A program made the position numbers and the translations under genes. This document shows positions 1 through 8,428 of a stretch of 12,449 nt of DNA, in pieces. The stretch's first letter is position 1. Every line of letters begins with the position of its first letter. The notes beneath the pieces were generated by a model that saw nothing but the letters and a program-made list of their open reading frames with translations, searched no databases and was not told the origin of the DNA. Source of the DNA: Lachnospiraceae bacterium (GTDB lineage Bacteria > Bacillota_A > Clostridia > Lachnospirales > Lachnospiraceae); assembly GCA_017435025.1 (NCBI GenBank), contig JAFSFU010000075.1:1-12449 (forward strand), written 5' to 3'.

Positions 1-155
1 AGGATTGGGCATTAGAGTACTATTTATTGCTTCCATGCCCATTTCAAGAAGAATTCGTAGGAGTATAGATATTTCTGTTCACGTCGATGTTTTCTAAAAC
101 TGCCGAAGCAGGAACTCTTCAGTCCAAAAGCACAAAAGGCAGTTCAATACTTGCA
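1..155. other. Left-edge region with no supported gene
   Basis: I see no convincing gene here. Short open stretches exist on both strands: a plus-strand reading frame of about 31 codons ending near position 101, and a minus-strand stretch of about 25 codons running off the left edge from a stop near position 83. None has a clear ribosome binding site, a recognisable motif or enough length to be called. The segment could be the untranslated tail of an upstream gene plus the leader of the operon starting at 246. Confidence 0.4.
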
Positions 156-185
156 TTGACTTTTCCCCCCACCAAGATATATAAT
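156..185 (+). promoter_or_regulatory. Sigma-A type promoter for the small membrane protein / ThyX-like operon
   Basis: A -35 box TTGACT (156-161) and a perfect -10 box TATAAT (180-185) are separated by 18 bp. This puts transcription start near 192, giving a leader of about 54 nt before the ATG at 246. The match to the housekeeping consensus is strong. Confidence 0.7.
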
Positions 186-193
186 AGAAATAC

Positions 194-222
194 TTGACTG
201 TTATACAAGACAGAGCGATAAA
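194..222 (+). promoter_or_regulatory. Possible second, tandem promoter
   Basis: A second TTGACT (194-199) lies just downstream of the first promoter. The hexamer GATAAA (217-222) follows after 17 bp. The -10 match is only partial, and a start from here would leave a very short leader that overlaps the ribosome binding site region. It may be chance or a weak alternative start. Confidence 0.25.
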
Positions 223-245
223 ACAGAATTAAGAAAGGAATCCGT

Positions 246-521
246 ATGTCCAATTTTTTCAAAAATATTTCCGTTAAGAAGCTTATTCCGTACCTTCTTG
301 TCGGCGCGATTTCCAGTGTCCTTCATTACGCACTGAAGGTAGACTCCCTTCCGCTGACCAGAATTACCGATGCTGTGTTTGCAGGCTGTATGCTCCCATA
401 TATTCTTGCAATTACTTTCAAAAAAATGGCGAAACCGAACCTGACATGGCAGGAACCGGCGCTTGTAGGCTGTCTGTTCTTTGCAGTTTCCATGGTTCTT
501 ACAGTCATCTATTTTATCTAA
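246..521 (+). CDS. Small three-helix membrane protein of unknown function
   Basis: This is a 91-residue protein with three hydrophobic segments, at about residues 13-30, 40-58 and 71-91. They are joined by short polar loops containing Lys/Arg (near 31-39 and 59-70), so it is very probably an integral membrane protein. There is no signal peptidase site. The start is fixed by AGAAAGGA at 232-239, 6 nt before the ATG. I do not recognise the family; small Firmicute membrane DUFs of this size exist (for example DUF3899-like), but I cannot assign one. It is the first gene of a two-gene operon: the ThyX-like gene begins 19 bp after its stop, with its own ribosome binding site. Pairing with a soluble enzyme-like protein could mean a membrane-linked role, which is inference. 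The opposite strand is also open here (201-569), but it has no promoter or ribosome binding site. Confidence 0.75.
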   Translation: MSNFFKNISVKKLIPYLLVGAISSVLHYALKVDSLPLTRITDAVFAGCMLPYILAITFKKMAKPNLTWQEPALVGCLFFAVSMVLTVIYFI

Positions 522-524
522 AAT

Positions 525-532
525 AAAAGGAG
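525..532 (+). promoter_or_regulatory. Ribosome binding site deciding the start at 541
   Basis: AAAAGGAG lies 8 nt before the ATG at 541. The reading frame is open further upstream to an ATG at 481, but that codon lies inside the previous gene and has no ribosome binding site. The 541 start is therefore preferred. Confidence 0.8.
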
Positions 533-540
533 TAAAACCA

Positions 541-1161
541 ATGATCAAACTGGAACGTACCAGCGTCATGAACCTGGAAAATGCTATCCGCGGCGCAAGA
601 AACCCGATGAACAGCTGGAACCGTATGGACAGCTATTACGACGAGGACGGCAGCTATGTACTCGGTGAGAACGACCTCGGGTTAGCTCAGAAACTGAGAA
701 AAGCCGGCAGTGACCACAGAAAATACACTCGTCAGATTTTTGTATCGGTTGATATCACTGCTCCATTATATTGGTGGAAAGAATTTGACACTTACAAAGT
801 TGCAACTGTTGCAAACTCCACAAGCACGATGCATAAAATCCATGCAAAACCGTTTGACATCGATGATTTTAGTCACGATCACATGACTCCGGACACACTG
901 GCATTTATGGAGACAGTTGTAAACGAACTTGAAAAAATCAGACAGAAATATATGGAAGAAGGCAAGAAAAAAGAGGATTGGTATGACATGATCCAGCTTC
1001 TTCCGTCCAGCTACAACCAGATGCGTACTGTAACAATGAACTATGAGACATTGATCAACATCTATTTTGCAAGACGCGCACACAAGCTTGCCGAATGGCA
1101 TACCTTCTGCGATTGGATCAAAACACTTCCGTATGCAGAAGAGATCATTATTGCTGAATAG
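541..1161 (+). CDS. Divergent ThyX-like (flavin-dependent thymidylate synthase fold) protein with altered active site
   Basis: This is a 206-residue soluble protein. I align it by eye with Thermotoga ThyX as I recall that sequence. The matches are an N-terminal AIRGAR-type segment (15-20) like the AVRAAR of ThyX, a helix and strand at 46-73, an AP dipeptide (74-75) preceding the active-site helix, and a C-terminal block around LLPSSYNQ...NYETLINIYFAR (153-178) like the LP...N-x-RSL-x-NF-x-x-LR block of ThyX. Without gaps, the ThyX signature RHR-x7-S falls on T84-Y85-K86-x7-T94. Arg178 matches a conserved arginine, while the second substrate-site arginine falls on Glu169. The fold assignment is therefore plausible, but classical ThyX catalysis is doubtful. 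It could be a paralogue with a different flavin- or nucleotide-dependent reaction, or a non-catalytic binder. It is co-transcribed with the small membrane protein and ends before a hairpin shared with addA. I cannot name a function. Confidence 0.6.
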   Translation: MIKLERTSVMNLENAIRGARNPMNSWNRMDSYYDEDGSYVLGENDLGLAQKLRKAGSDHRKYTRQIFVSVDITAPLYWWKEFDTYKVATVANSTSTMHKIHAKPFDIDDFSHDHMTPDTLAFMETVVNELEKIRQKYMEEGKKKEDWYDMIQLLPSSYNQMRTVTMNYETLINIYFARRAHKLAEWHTFCDWIKTLPYAEEIIIAE

Positions 1162-1185
1162 TAAAATTCAAATTAAACAATAACA

Positions 1186-1212
1186 GGCGGCAATCCCTTT
1201 CGGACTGCCGCC
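1186..1212. terminator. Hairpin between convergent ThyX-like gene and addA
   Basis: GGCGGCA (1186-1192) pairs with TGCCGCC (1206-1212). After one mismatch, a further TCC/GGA pairing encloses a five-base loop. On the minus strand, the addA transcript continues from the stem into a T-rich tail (TGTTATTGTTT); on the plus strand the tail is weak. It sits in the 58-bp gap between the two convergent stops and probably terminates mainly addA, possibly both. Confidence 0.6.
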
Positions 1213-1219
1213 TAAACTA

Positions 1220-4200
1220 TTACACCATATCTAACAAAATCGGAACATCAATCTCCCTCTGCAGTGTCAGCGAGTAGATCACAGACTCTTTCACGCGCTT
1301 TCCTGTAATCTGCTGCAAAGCCTGCGCATAGTAGATCATCTGAATCTGATACCGGTCTTTTAACTCCTGTTCCCCGTCCGTTTCACTGACGCGGTCTGTC
1401 TTGTAATCCACGAGAACAATCTCTCCGTCCTCCTCGAACCACACATCAATGATACCCTGAATCAGAATTGGCTCGTCAGAGTCTGCCTCGTCCATCGCTC
1501 GAGCCGGAATGCCCATGATGAACTGGCTCTCTTTATGAAGATTTCCCAAAACGTCGGCCGCCTGCATTCGTTTCGCCACATCCGATTCAAAAAATCTCCA
1601 GATCTTATCGGTCCAGATGAGGCCAAGGGATTCCTTATCCATTCGTTCTGACTCCTCCAGTTCTTTCATCTGTTGGAACAGGTCTTTTCGCTCATGAATA
1701 TCTTTGAAATCCAGGAGTTCCAATGCACGATGATAAGCCGTACCGCGAAGTGCACCTTTGTTGACAGTCGGTTTCCCATGCTGTGAAAACATCGGCTCAG
1801 CCGCTGCAATCGAGTCAATCTCTGCCGGCAGCTCGTCCGTCTCTTCACTATGTCTCTCATGCACCAGATACGCACTTTCCGCATCATCATGAAACTGTCC
1901 CTGATGCTTCAGCTCCGAAACCGACATTTTCGCGTGGAGTGTCACATCCGCCTGATGAGGATATTCGAACCGGAGTGTCGGACCAAAATCTGCCCCGGTG
2001 CCCTCTGTTTCCCTCAGCTGCTTCAGTTTCAGAAACGTACCGGCCTTTTCCTCCTGGGCCTTCACCTCTGCATCCACCAGTTCCCGGATAGGCACCTGCA
2101 TGATATCGATGGATTGCTTCGCCGCATAAGACGCCATCAAAATCCAGTCCAGATAAGAGTTTGCCTCACTGAGCCATGTAAACGGAAGACCTTTTTCGTC
2201 CTTTGCTCCCAAAGGTGCATGTCCCCACTTCTCCAACCGTTTTTCCAGGGATTTATCACCGGCCGTGATGATCAGTTTTTCCCGTGCTCTGGTCATGGCC
2301 ACATAAAGCACTCGCAGTTCCTCGCCCATGCTCTCCAGATCGCCCCTCCGTCTCAGAACATTTTTCTTGAGCGTAGGCGCTTTTACATTCAGCGACACAT
2401 CAAAATAGTCGGTCGCAACCCCCAGCTCCTCATCGATCAGGATTTTTCCGCGTGTGTCCTGGCGATTGAACTGTTTACCGGCTCCGGCAAGAAATACCAC
2501 CGGAAATTCCAATCCCTTACTTTTATGGATACTCATGATACGGACCGTATCTTCATTTTCACCGACACGTGCCGCCTCACCAAAATCCGTATCATACTTC
2601 TTCAGTTTCTCAATATAACGGATGAAATCAAATAAACTCTGATAGCTGGTCTTTTCAAAAGCCGCTGCCTTCTCAACCAGCATATTCAAATTTGCCTGAC
2701 GGACTTTTCCCGCCGGCATAGCCGACACATAATCGTAATAACCGGTTTCCTCAAAAATCCGGTGAAGCAGGCGGTGAACCGGCAGATAACCGGCCTCCTC
2801 GCGGAGTCCTGCAAGCAGCGTCAGAAAATCCATCAGTTTGACAAAGATTTCATCCGGCTCATCGGCATGGTTTCTCATATAGGCTTTCACCGCCCCGTAA
2901 AATCCGGCATCCTGTCCTTTGTCTGTGTTCTTTTTGAATGAAGCCATGATCATTGCCAGCTCCCGGTCAGAAAAACCGCAGATCGGAGATTTTAACACAC
3001 TGACCAGCGGAATATCCTGCATCGGGTTATCCAAAAGCGCCAGCATGTTCAGGACCGTTTCCACCTCGATGGCATTAAAATATCCCGTTCTGGATTCCGC
3101 AAAGGCAGGGATTCCTTCGGAACTGAGGACACTCAAAAATTCCTCCGCCCATCCGCTGAGACTGCGAAGCAGAATAACGATATCTTTCTTCTTTAACGGT
3201 TCATACTGGCCAATCTTTCGGTTCCAGATTTTCATTCCCGTTTCCGGATCCGTCATCTCACGGATCTTCGCTGCGATCAGTCTTGCTTCCGCTTCTTTCG
3301 CCGTATAATCGGCCTTTTCTTCATCCATGGCCGCAGTCAATTCTTCTCCGGTATCCAGAAGGTACATCTCCGTCTTCATCTGACCCTCCACTTCCGGCTG
3401 CGGATAATCCGCACCTGCATGCAGGGCTGCATCTTCTGTATACTCGATATTTCCGAGAGACTTCGTCATGAGTTTGAAAAACAGATCATTGACACTGGAC
3501 AGTACATCCGGACGACTTCGGAAGTTCTGATCCAGTTCGATCATCTGGTGCACACTCTCATTCTTTGAATAGGACATGTATTTATCCAAAAACAGCTTTG
3601 GTTTCGCCAGGCGGAACTTGTAAATACTCTGTTTCACATCGCCTACCATGAACACATTAGGAGAACCAAACCGCTCTCTGGAAATTGCCTGAATCAGCGC
3701 CTCCTGCACTTCATTGCTGTCCTGATACTCGTCGACCAGAATCTCCTCGTAAAACTTTGCCAGTTCATCTGCCACCGGTCCCGGCCCGTGGTCCGCCGAA
3801 TTTCCGGTCAGAATTTCCAGTGCAAAGTGCTCTAGGTCATTGAAATCCACAAGGTTTTTATCGCGCTTCGCCGCACGGAAACGTTTTTCAAATTCCTCTG
3901 TCAGTTCCAAAAGCATGAGGATCGGTTTTCGGCACGCCTGCATATCCAGGAACATGGCCCCCATATCCCCCGGAACATACAGTTTCTTCATATCTTTGAC
4001 GGCATCCTTCACCTGGTTTCGGATTCCGGACACCATTTCCTTTTTCTCCGGGTCAATGTCTTTGCCGCGGGCTGCCGCCAAACGCGCAAATACCAGATTA
4101 TCCAGAATCCGGTAAATCTCCCGATAGGTGTCTGCCTCTGCCAGACGCTCCATATTTGTCTGATCCTCCGTGAGCATCGGAACGTAAACCTGCGGCCCAT

Positions 4201-4936
4201 CCTCCTCACAGGCAATTTCTAACGCCGCATCCAACTGCTCTGCGAACTCAGCCGCCTGTCGCTTCACATCCCGGATCAGGAACTGCATCCAGGAACTCTT
4301 CTCAAAACTTTCCGGATCGCCGGCATCCTCTCCGCCGATCTCTTCTCTGCAATGATCCATCCATTCACCCGGCCACGGATTGCTTTGGGAAAACCGATAA
4401 ACCTGTAAAATATAGTCTTCCAATCCACCGTCGGCTTTTCCGGATGCATAGGTATCCACAAAGCGGAAGAATTCCTCATCATTCCGTCCATAATAGTCTT
4501 CCAGCAATTCCTTCATCACATCTGCCTGCAAAAGAAGCAGTTCGCCTTCATCACCAATCCGGAATCCCGGATCAATATCCAGTTCATTAAAATGTTCCCG
4601 AAGCAGATGCAGACAGAAGCTGTCAATGGTGGTGATCTTCGCATGATGAAGCAGGGTCGTCTGGCGCTCCAGATTCCGGTCCCCCGGATTCTGCTCCAGC
4701 TTTGCTTCCAGCGCATCTCCGATTCTCTCCCGCATCTCTGCTGCCGCCGCGTTGGTGAATGTCATCACCAGAAGGCGGTCGATATCCACCGGATGCTCCG
4801 GGTCTGTCACCATCTGAATGATACGCTCCACCAGAACGGCGGTCTTTCCGCTGCCGGCTGCCGCTGACACAAGAAGGCTGCGGTTTCTCGCCTTAATGAC
4901 CTGTTCCTGTGCTTTCGTCCATCTCATCTCTGCCAT
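1220..4936 (-). CDS. addA: ATP-dependent helicase/nuclease subunit A (AddA)
   Basis: AddA is the motor and 3'-strand nuclease of AddAB (RexAB), which unwinds and resects double-strand DNA ends and prepares them for RecA. The protein has 1238 residues, the usual family length. The UvrD/Rep-type superfamily 1A helicase core shows Walker A AAAGSGKT (25-32), a TIDSFC motif, Walker B DEYQD (402-406), GDVKQSIYKFR, LDQNFRSRP, SIHKSKGLEFPVVF and VAMTRARE (879-886). The C-terminal RecB-type nuclease domain shows His1069 (AYHRALELL), Asp1164 (GIID), Asp1177 and Lys1179 (VDYKT), and the QIQMIYYAQ motif. All catalytic residues that I can check are present, so it should be active. The start at 4936 is chosen because GGAGGT lies 7 nt upstream; an in-frame ATG at 4960 has no such site. 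It overlaps the end of addB by 44 bp, so translation is probably coupled. Confidence 0.97.
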   Translation of the reverse strand: MAEMRWTKAQEQVIKARNRSLLVSAAAGSGKTAVLVERIIQMVTDPEHPVDIDRLLVMTFTNAAAAEMRERIGDALEAKLEQNPGDRNLERQTTLLHHAKITTIDSFCLHLLREHFNELDIDPGFRIGDEGELLLLQADVMKELLEDYYGRNDEEFFRFVDTYASGKADGGLEDYILQVYRFSQSNPWPGEWMDHCREEIGGEDAGDPESFEKSSWMQFLIRDVKRQAAEFAEQLDAALEIACEEDGPQVYVPMLTEDQTNMERLAEADTYREIYRILDNLVFARLAAARGKDIDPEKKEMVSGIRNQVKDAVKDMKKLYVPGDMGAMFLDMQACRKPILMLLELTEEFEKRFRAAKRDKNLVDFNDLEHFALEILTGNSADHGPGPVADELAKFYEEILVDEYQDSNEVQEALIQAISRERFGSPNVFMVGDVKQSIYKFRLAKPKLFLDKYMSYSKNESVHQMIELDQNFRSRPDVLSSVNDLFFKLMTKSLGNIEYTEDAALHAGADYPQPEVEGQMKTEMYLLDTGEELTAAMDEEKADYTAKEAEARLIAAKIREMTDPETGMKIWNRKIGQYEPLKKKDIVILLRSLSGWAEEFLSVLSSEGIPAFAESRTGYFNAIEVETVLNMLALLDNPMQDIPLVSVLKSPICGFSDRELAMIMASFKKNTDKGQDAGFYGAVKAYMRNHADEPDEIFVKLMDFLTLLAGLREEAGYLPVHRLLHRIFEETGYYDYVSAMPAGKVRQANLNMLVEKAAAFEKTSYQSLFDFIRYIEKLKKYDTDFGEAARVGENEDTVRIMSIHKSKGLEFPVVFLAGAGKQFNRQDTRGKILIDEELGVATDYFDVSLNVKAPTLKKNVLRRRGDLESMGEELRVLYVAMTRAREKLIITAGDKSLEKRLEKWGHAPLGAKDEKGLPFTWLSEANSYLDWILMASYAAKQSIDIMQVPIRELVDAEVKAQEEKAGTFLKLKQLRETEGTGADFGPTLRFEYPHQADVTLHAKMSVSELKHQGQFHDDAESAYLVHERHSEETDELPAEIDSIAAAEPMFSQHGKPTVNKGALRGTAYHRALELLDFKDIHERKDLFQQMKELEESERMDKESLGLIWTDKIWRFFESDVAKRMQAADVLGNLHKESQFIMGIPARAMDEADSDEPILIQGIIDVWFEEDGEIVLVDYKTDRVSETDGEQELKDRYQIQMIYYAQALQQITGKRVKESVIYSLTLQREIDVPILLDMV

Positions 4937-7900
4937 CTGCCGCACCTCCTTCCTCTTCAATCTTTGTCCAGATTTCCTCCGCTTTCATACTTCGGAATCT
5001 GCGGAATCCAAATCCCTCTGTTTTCAGGTCAAATCCGCAGATACTGTGATACGGACAATAATCGCAAGCAGTCCGCGTTCCCTGCTTGTACGGATTTATC
5101 ACAGTATTTCCGTCCAAAATTTCCTCGCCCATGGCCTTTAAACTCTGATTCACATAGCCGGACAAATGCGCAAACCGCTCACCGCCCGCCACGGAAGATT
5201 TCGCATCTACGATCAGTCCATCCTTCAGCGCAACCGGAATCACGTCCGACTCCTTTACGATCTCATGGTCCATATGTTCAATGACATTAAGACTGCTGTT
5301 GACAAGGCCGTTCATGCGAAGTTTTTTCAGGATGCCGGCCTCAATGTTCGCCGGATCCATATTTTCCGGTCGTTCCAAAACCGGATCATCAATGTGATAA
5401 TAAAAAATTCCCGCCGGCACCGGCTGTTTTCCCGGATGGCGTTTGCCCTCCATCGTCAGCGCCGCATCCATATAGACCACCAGCTGAAGCTGCAGTCCAT
5501 GGTATAACAGGGACAGGTCAAAGGACGTGCTTCCGGACTTGTAATCCATGATCTTCACATACACCTTATCCTCGTCCTCAAATATATCCATACGGTCGAT
5601 TCGTCCCCGAAGGTTCATGGAATTTCCGTCCTTCAGCGCAATGCGTGTGCTCACATCCACTTCGAACTCCTCCGGCTCAAAATCGCCTTTCTGAATCTGA
5701 TAGATCAGAGCCCGGATCGTCCGATCCGTGATCCGCTCCACCTTTCTTCCCAGGTAACTGTTTCTTGCAGAACTTTTCAGGATCGTGTTTCGATATTCAT
5801 ACGATACCCGGTCCACCACCGCCTTCACCAGTGCGCGCCGCTCCTTCTCACCGATCGTCCGAAAATCCATTCCCTGTTCCTGCACTTCATGGAAGAACAG
5901 ATCAATGGAACGGTGGAAAAGATTTCCCATATCGGAAAAGTCCACCTCATAATCGCGGCGTTTTTTCAGTTCGAGACCATGACTCAGGAAATGTGCATAG
6001 GCACAGGCCGCGTAGCCTTCCATCCGTGTCACACTTCCGTTGAGAATCCGTCCATACAATTCCAAAGCAGCTGCCTTTCCGATTCCGGACTCCTGGTAGG
6101 AATACGAACACGCCTCTGCCAGGCGCCTCATCTCCTCCTCGCGGCCGCCTTCCCGTGACAGCCACCGGTAAAGCTCTGCAAACGCCGGATTTCTCTCCAT
6201 GTTCTCCGGGTCCTGCAGCCAGCGGATCACAGCTCTCCCCGCCGCCTGAAAACTGATCACACCATCTTTTTCTTCCTCTGCCGCTGTGACCGGAAGATTC
6301 TCAAACCGCTTTCGGAGCTGGTTGACAAGGCTGGATGGACGCATCGTCTTTCCTTCCGATGACAAAGATGACCAGGAGATCGTCAAAAGATCCGATGGCT
6401 TTGTCATGGCAAGATACAGGTAAAAGCGCTGCATGAAGCCCTCTTCCCTCGCAGTTGGAGCCAGTTCCAGTGCATTTCGCTTTAACACCTCACGTTCCTG
6501 CTCCGTCAAAATTCCGCCCTTCGTCACATCTGCCGGCACGACACCTTCGTTGACACCCACAAAAAAGAGTGCACGAATCCCGGACAATCTGGTTCGCTTC
6601 AGGTCGCCGGCCACAACACGGTCTGCTCCCGCCGGAATCATGCCCACCTTCAGTTCCCGAAATCCGGCATTGACAATTTCCAGATACTCCCGTTTCGAGA
6701 CAACCTCTTCCCCAAGGAGCTCATACAGACGACCAAACAATTCCATCACCAGATCATAAATCTCCGCATACTCTCTGGCCTCTTTTTCCATACCCATTTC
6801 CCGGAACTGCTCACTCTTCTCGTTTAGTTTTCGCTCCACATCAAGTGTACGCACCAGCTCCGCCAATGCCTCTGTGATCACAGCCACCGAAGTGCCTCGT
6901 TCGCCCGCTTTCTCTTTGAACAACGCAAGCGGTGCTAAAATTTCTTCTTTAAACGCATTTAATTCCACCAGATTGATCCGGCCGCCGCCTTCAAAGGTCC
7001 GCTGCCATTCTTCGTTCCAGCGACTCCAGCCGCGGATACCCATGGAACGGACATAAAGCTCCATTCGGTCAATCTTTTCAGTATCCTCGGACACCAGACC
7101 GGTCCTCAGATACTGGAACATGCTCTCATAATCAAATCCTTGCTTTAGGATTTCCAGCGCACTCTTCACCAGACGGATCATCGGGTTGCCGGAAACATCC
7201 CGTTTCTCATCCATAAAGAACGGAATCTTATTCGCCTCAAACTGATGATTGATCTCCTTTGCATATCCGGGAAGATCACCGCATATCACCGCAATTTCAC
7301 GGTACCGGTATCCCTCGCGTTTCACCAGCTGATGGATCCGGTTCACAACAAAATCAATCTCATCCGACGGATTCTCCGCCTGTACCAGACGAATTCCTTC
7401 GGCTTCTTCTTTATATACCCGGTACGGATAGCGGAACATGGTCCGTTCCAGATAATCAAGCTCCGGTCTCCGTAAAAAACGATACAGCGGTCTCTCAGCG
7501 AGAACCATATCTTCGCAAACGGTCTCTCCGTTTTCATTGGCCATATGTTTTAACTTCATGGCCATCTTCCGACTCATATCAAAAAGATCCGCCTCGTTTT
7601 CCGGTCCGTATAAACTGCCCTCCGAAGCAGTCACGGTTACATACATGTCATGGCAGATTCTCATGAGAAGTCCGATCAGTCGATACTGCACCGGTGTAAA
7701 TCCGGTGTAACCGTCCAACACCAAAACACTGTCTTTTAAAAGTTTTGATTGATCCGCCACCTGACACAGAACATCCAGCAGCTCTTCCAGCGTAATAAAT
7801 TTCTCTTTTGCAAACTCGCGAAAGGCCTCAAAGATCACACTCATGTCCTGCAGTTTTCTGGTCAGGATCGGACTGAGACCGTCTTTTGCAATCTGCTCTC

Positions 7901-8318
7901 CCAGGATTTCCGGTGTGACACCATACTGGTAGAACTCCGACAACATGGACTTTACCTCGTCGATAAAGCCTGCCTGATTCAGATGGGACGAAAACGCTGC
8001 CAGCTCTTTTCGATTCTCCCCCGCCAGTTTTCGAAGCACCATGGTCTTTCCCGTATCATCCAGAATCTCCGGCTGCGGCATGGATAATTCCTCAAAAATC
8101 CGGTAGGCCAGTCGTTCAAAGCTGACCACATCAATCTGGAACGTGCCATGGCACGGGTGCAGACGAATGATGTCCTTTTGCGCCTGCATGGTCGCCTGCT
8201 CCGGCACAATGACAAAGAAACGGCGCTCCGGTTCTCTCATGGACCAGTCGATAATTTTGTTATATATAAATTCTGTCTTTCCGGATCCCGCTCCGCCTGT
8301 GATCAGTGTCAATGCCAT
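4893..8318 (-). CDS. addB: ATP-dependent helicase/deoxyribonuclease subunit B (AddB)
   Basis: AddB is the partner of AddA and supplies the 5'-strand nuclease and Chi recognition in the AddAB complex. It has 1141 residues, typical for the family. Walker A GGAGSGKT (8-15) lies at the extreme N-terminus. As usual for AddB, the other helicase motifs are degenerate. The C-terminal RecB-type nuclease shows RGRIDRMD followed by MDYKSG with Asp925 and Lys927, then a QLQLVVYMDAAL motif. Four cysteines fit the known iron-sulfur staple: Cys772 (AACAYAHF) and Cys1085, Cys1088, Cys1094 (C-x2-C-x5-C), which hold the nuclease domain together. The start at 8318 is 8 nt after AGGAGG; an in-frame TTG two codons earlier is too close to that site. 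It is first in the addB-addA operon, divergent from the FMN-binding-like gene. The C-terminal tail is acidic and glycine-rich, and overlaps addA. Confidence 0.97.
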   Translation of the reverse strand: MALTLITGGAGSGKTEFIYNKIIDWSMREPERRFFVIVPEQATMQAQKDIIRLHPCHGTFQIDVVSFERLAYRIFEELSMPQPEILDDTGKTMVLRKLAGENRKELAAFSSHLNQAGFIDEVKSMLSEFYQYGVTPEILGEQIAKDGLSPILTRKLQDMSVIFEAFREFAKEKFITLEELLDVLCQVADQSKLLKDSVLVLDGYTGFTPVQYRLIGLLMRICHDMYVTVTASEGSLYGPENEADLFDMSRKMAMKLKHMANENGETVCEDMVLAERPLYRFLRRPELDYLERTMFRYPYRVYKEEAEGIRLVQAENPSDEIDFVVNRIHQLVKREGYRYREIAVICGDLPGYAKEINHQFEANKIPFFMDEKRDVSGNPMIRLVKSALEILKQGFDYESMFQYLRTGLVSEDTEKIDRMELYVRSMGIRGWSRWNEEWQRTFEGGGRINLVELNAFKEEILAPLALFKEKAGERGTSVAVITEALAELVRTLDVERKLNEKSEQFREMGMEKEAREYAEIYDLVMELFGRLYELLGEEVVSKREYLEIVNAGFRELKVGMIPAGADRVVAGDLKRTRLSGIRALFFVGVNEGVVPADVTKGGILTEQEREVLKRNALELAPTAREEGFMQRFYLYLAMTKPSDLLTISWSSLSSEGKTMRPSSLVNQLRKRFENLPVTAAEEEKDGVISFQAAGRAVIRWLQDPENMERNPAFAELYRWLSREGGREEEMRRLAEACSYSYQESGIGKAAALELYGRILNGSVTRMEGYAACAYAHFLSHGLELKKRRDYEVDFSDMGNLFHRSIDLFFHEVQEQGMDFRTIGEKERRALVKAVVDRVSYEYRNTILKSSARNSYLGRKVERITDRTIRALIYQIQKGDFEPEEFEVDVSTRIALKDGNSMNLRGRIDRMDIFEDEDKVYVKIMDYKSGSTSFDLSLLYHGLQLQLVVYMDAALTMEGKRHPGKQPVPAGIFYYHIDDPVLERPENMDPANIEAGILKKLRMNGLVNSSLNVIEHMDHEIVKESDVIPVALKDGLIVDAKSSVAGGERFAHLSGYVNQSLKAMGEEILDGNTVINPYKQGTRTACDYCPYHSICGFDLKTEGFGFRRFRSMKAEEIWTKIEEEGGAADGRDEMDESTGTGH
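4938..4952 (-). promoter_or_regulatory. addA ribosome binding site inside the 3' end of addB
   Basis: Reading the minus strand, AGGAGGT lies inside the last codons of addB, 7 nt before the addA ATG at 4936. Ribosomes finishing addB pass through it, which favours coupled production of the two subunits. Confidence 0.75.
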
Positions 8319-8349
8319 GCACAATTCCTCCTGCCTACATACTGTCCCC

Positions 8350-8358
8350 AGTATAACA
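8350..8358 (-). promoter_or_regulatory. Extended -10 promoter of addB-addA
   Basis: On the minus strand, TGTTATACT gives a TGn-extended -10 box with TATACT at 8355-8350. No good -35 box lies 16-18 bp upstream, as is common for extended -10 promoters. Transcription would start near 8343, leaving a leader of about 25 nt that holds the AGGAGG site. The plus strand reads TATAAC (8352-8357) over the same bases. Confidence 0.5.
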
Positions 8359-8428
8359 TATTTTCGGAGGGAATATCCACCGGAACCCGCTCATAAACTG
8401 TAGAAAATACATAATCAAGGACCATACC

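Noticed and set aside
1..83. Minus-strand open stretch at the left edge containing an ATG with about 14 codons before the edge
   Set aside because: It is too short, and no ribosome binding site or motif is visible; it cannot be told from chance.
481..540. Upstream ATG at 481 as start of the ThyX-like protein
   Set aside because: It would overlap the membrane protein gene by 41 bp without a ribosome binding site, while 541 has AAAAGGAG at good spacing.
201..569. 122-codon open frame on the minus strand across the small membrane protein gene
   Set aside because: The plus strand has the promoter, ribosome binding site and membrane-protein pattern; the minus frame has none of these.
1850..2635. 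261-codon open frame on the plus strand inside addA
   Set aside because: It lies wholly antisense to a well-conserved AddA region, has no ribosome binding site and a composition rich in His, Arg and Phe, typical of a shadow frame.
8392..8415. CATAAA and CATAAT as -10 boxes for the FMN-binding-like gene
   Set aside because: No -35 box lies at the right distance, and the second is too close to the start codon.
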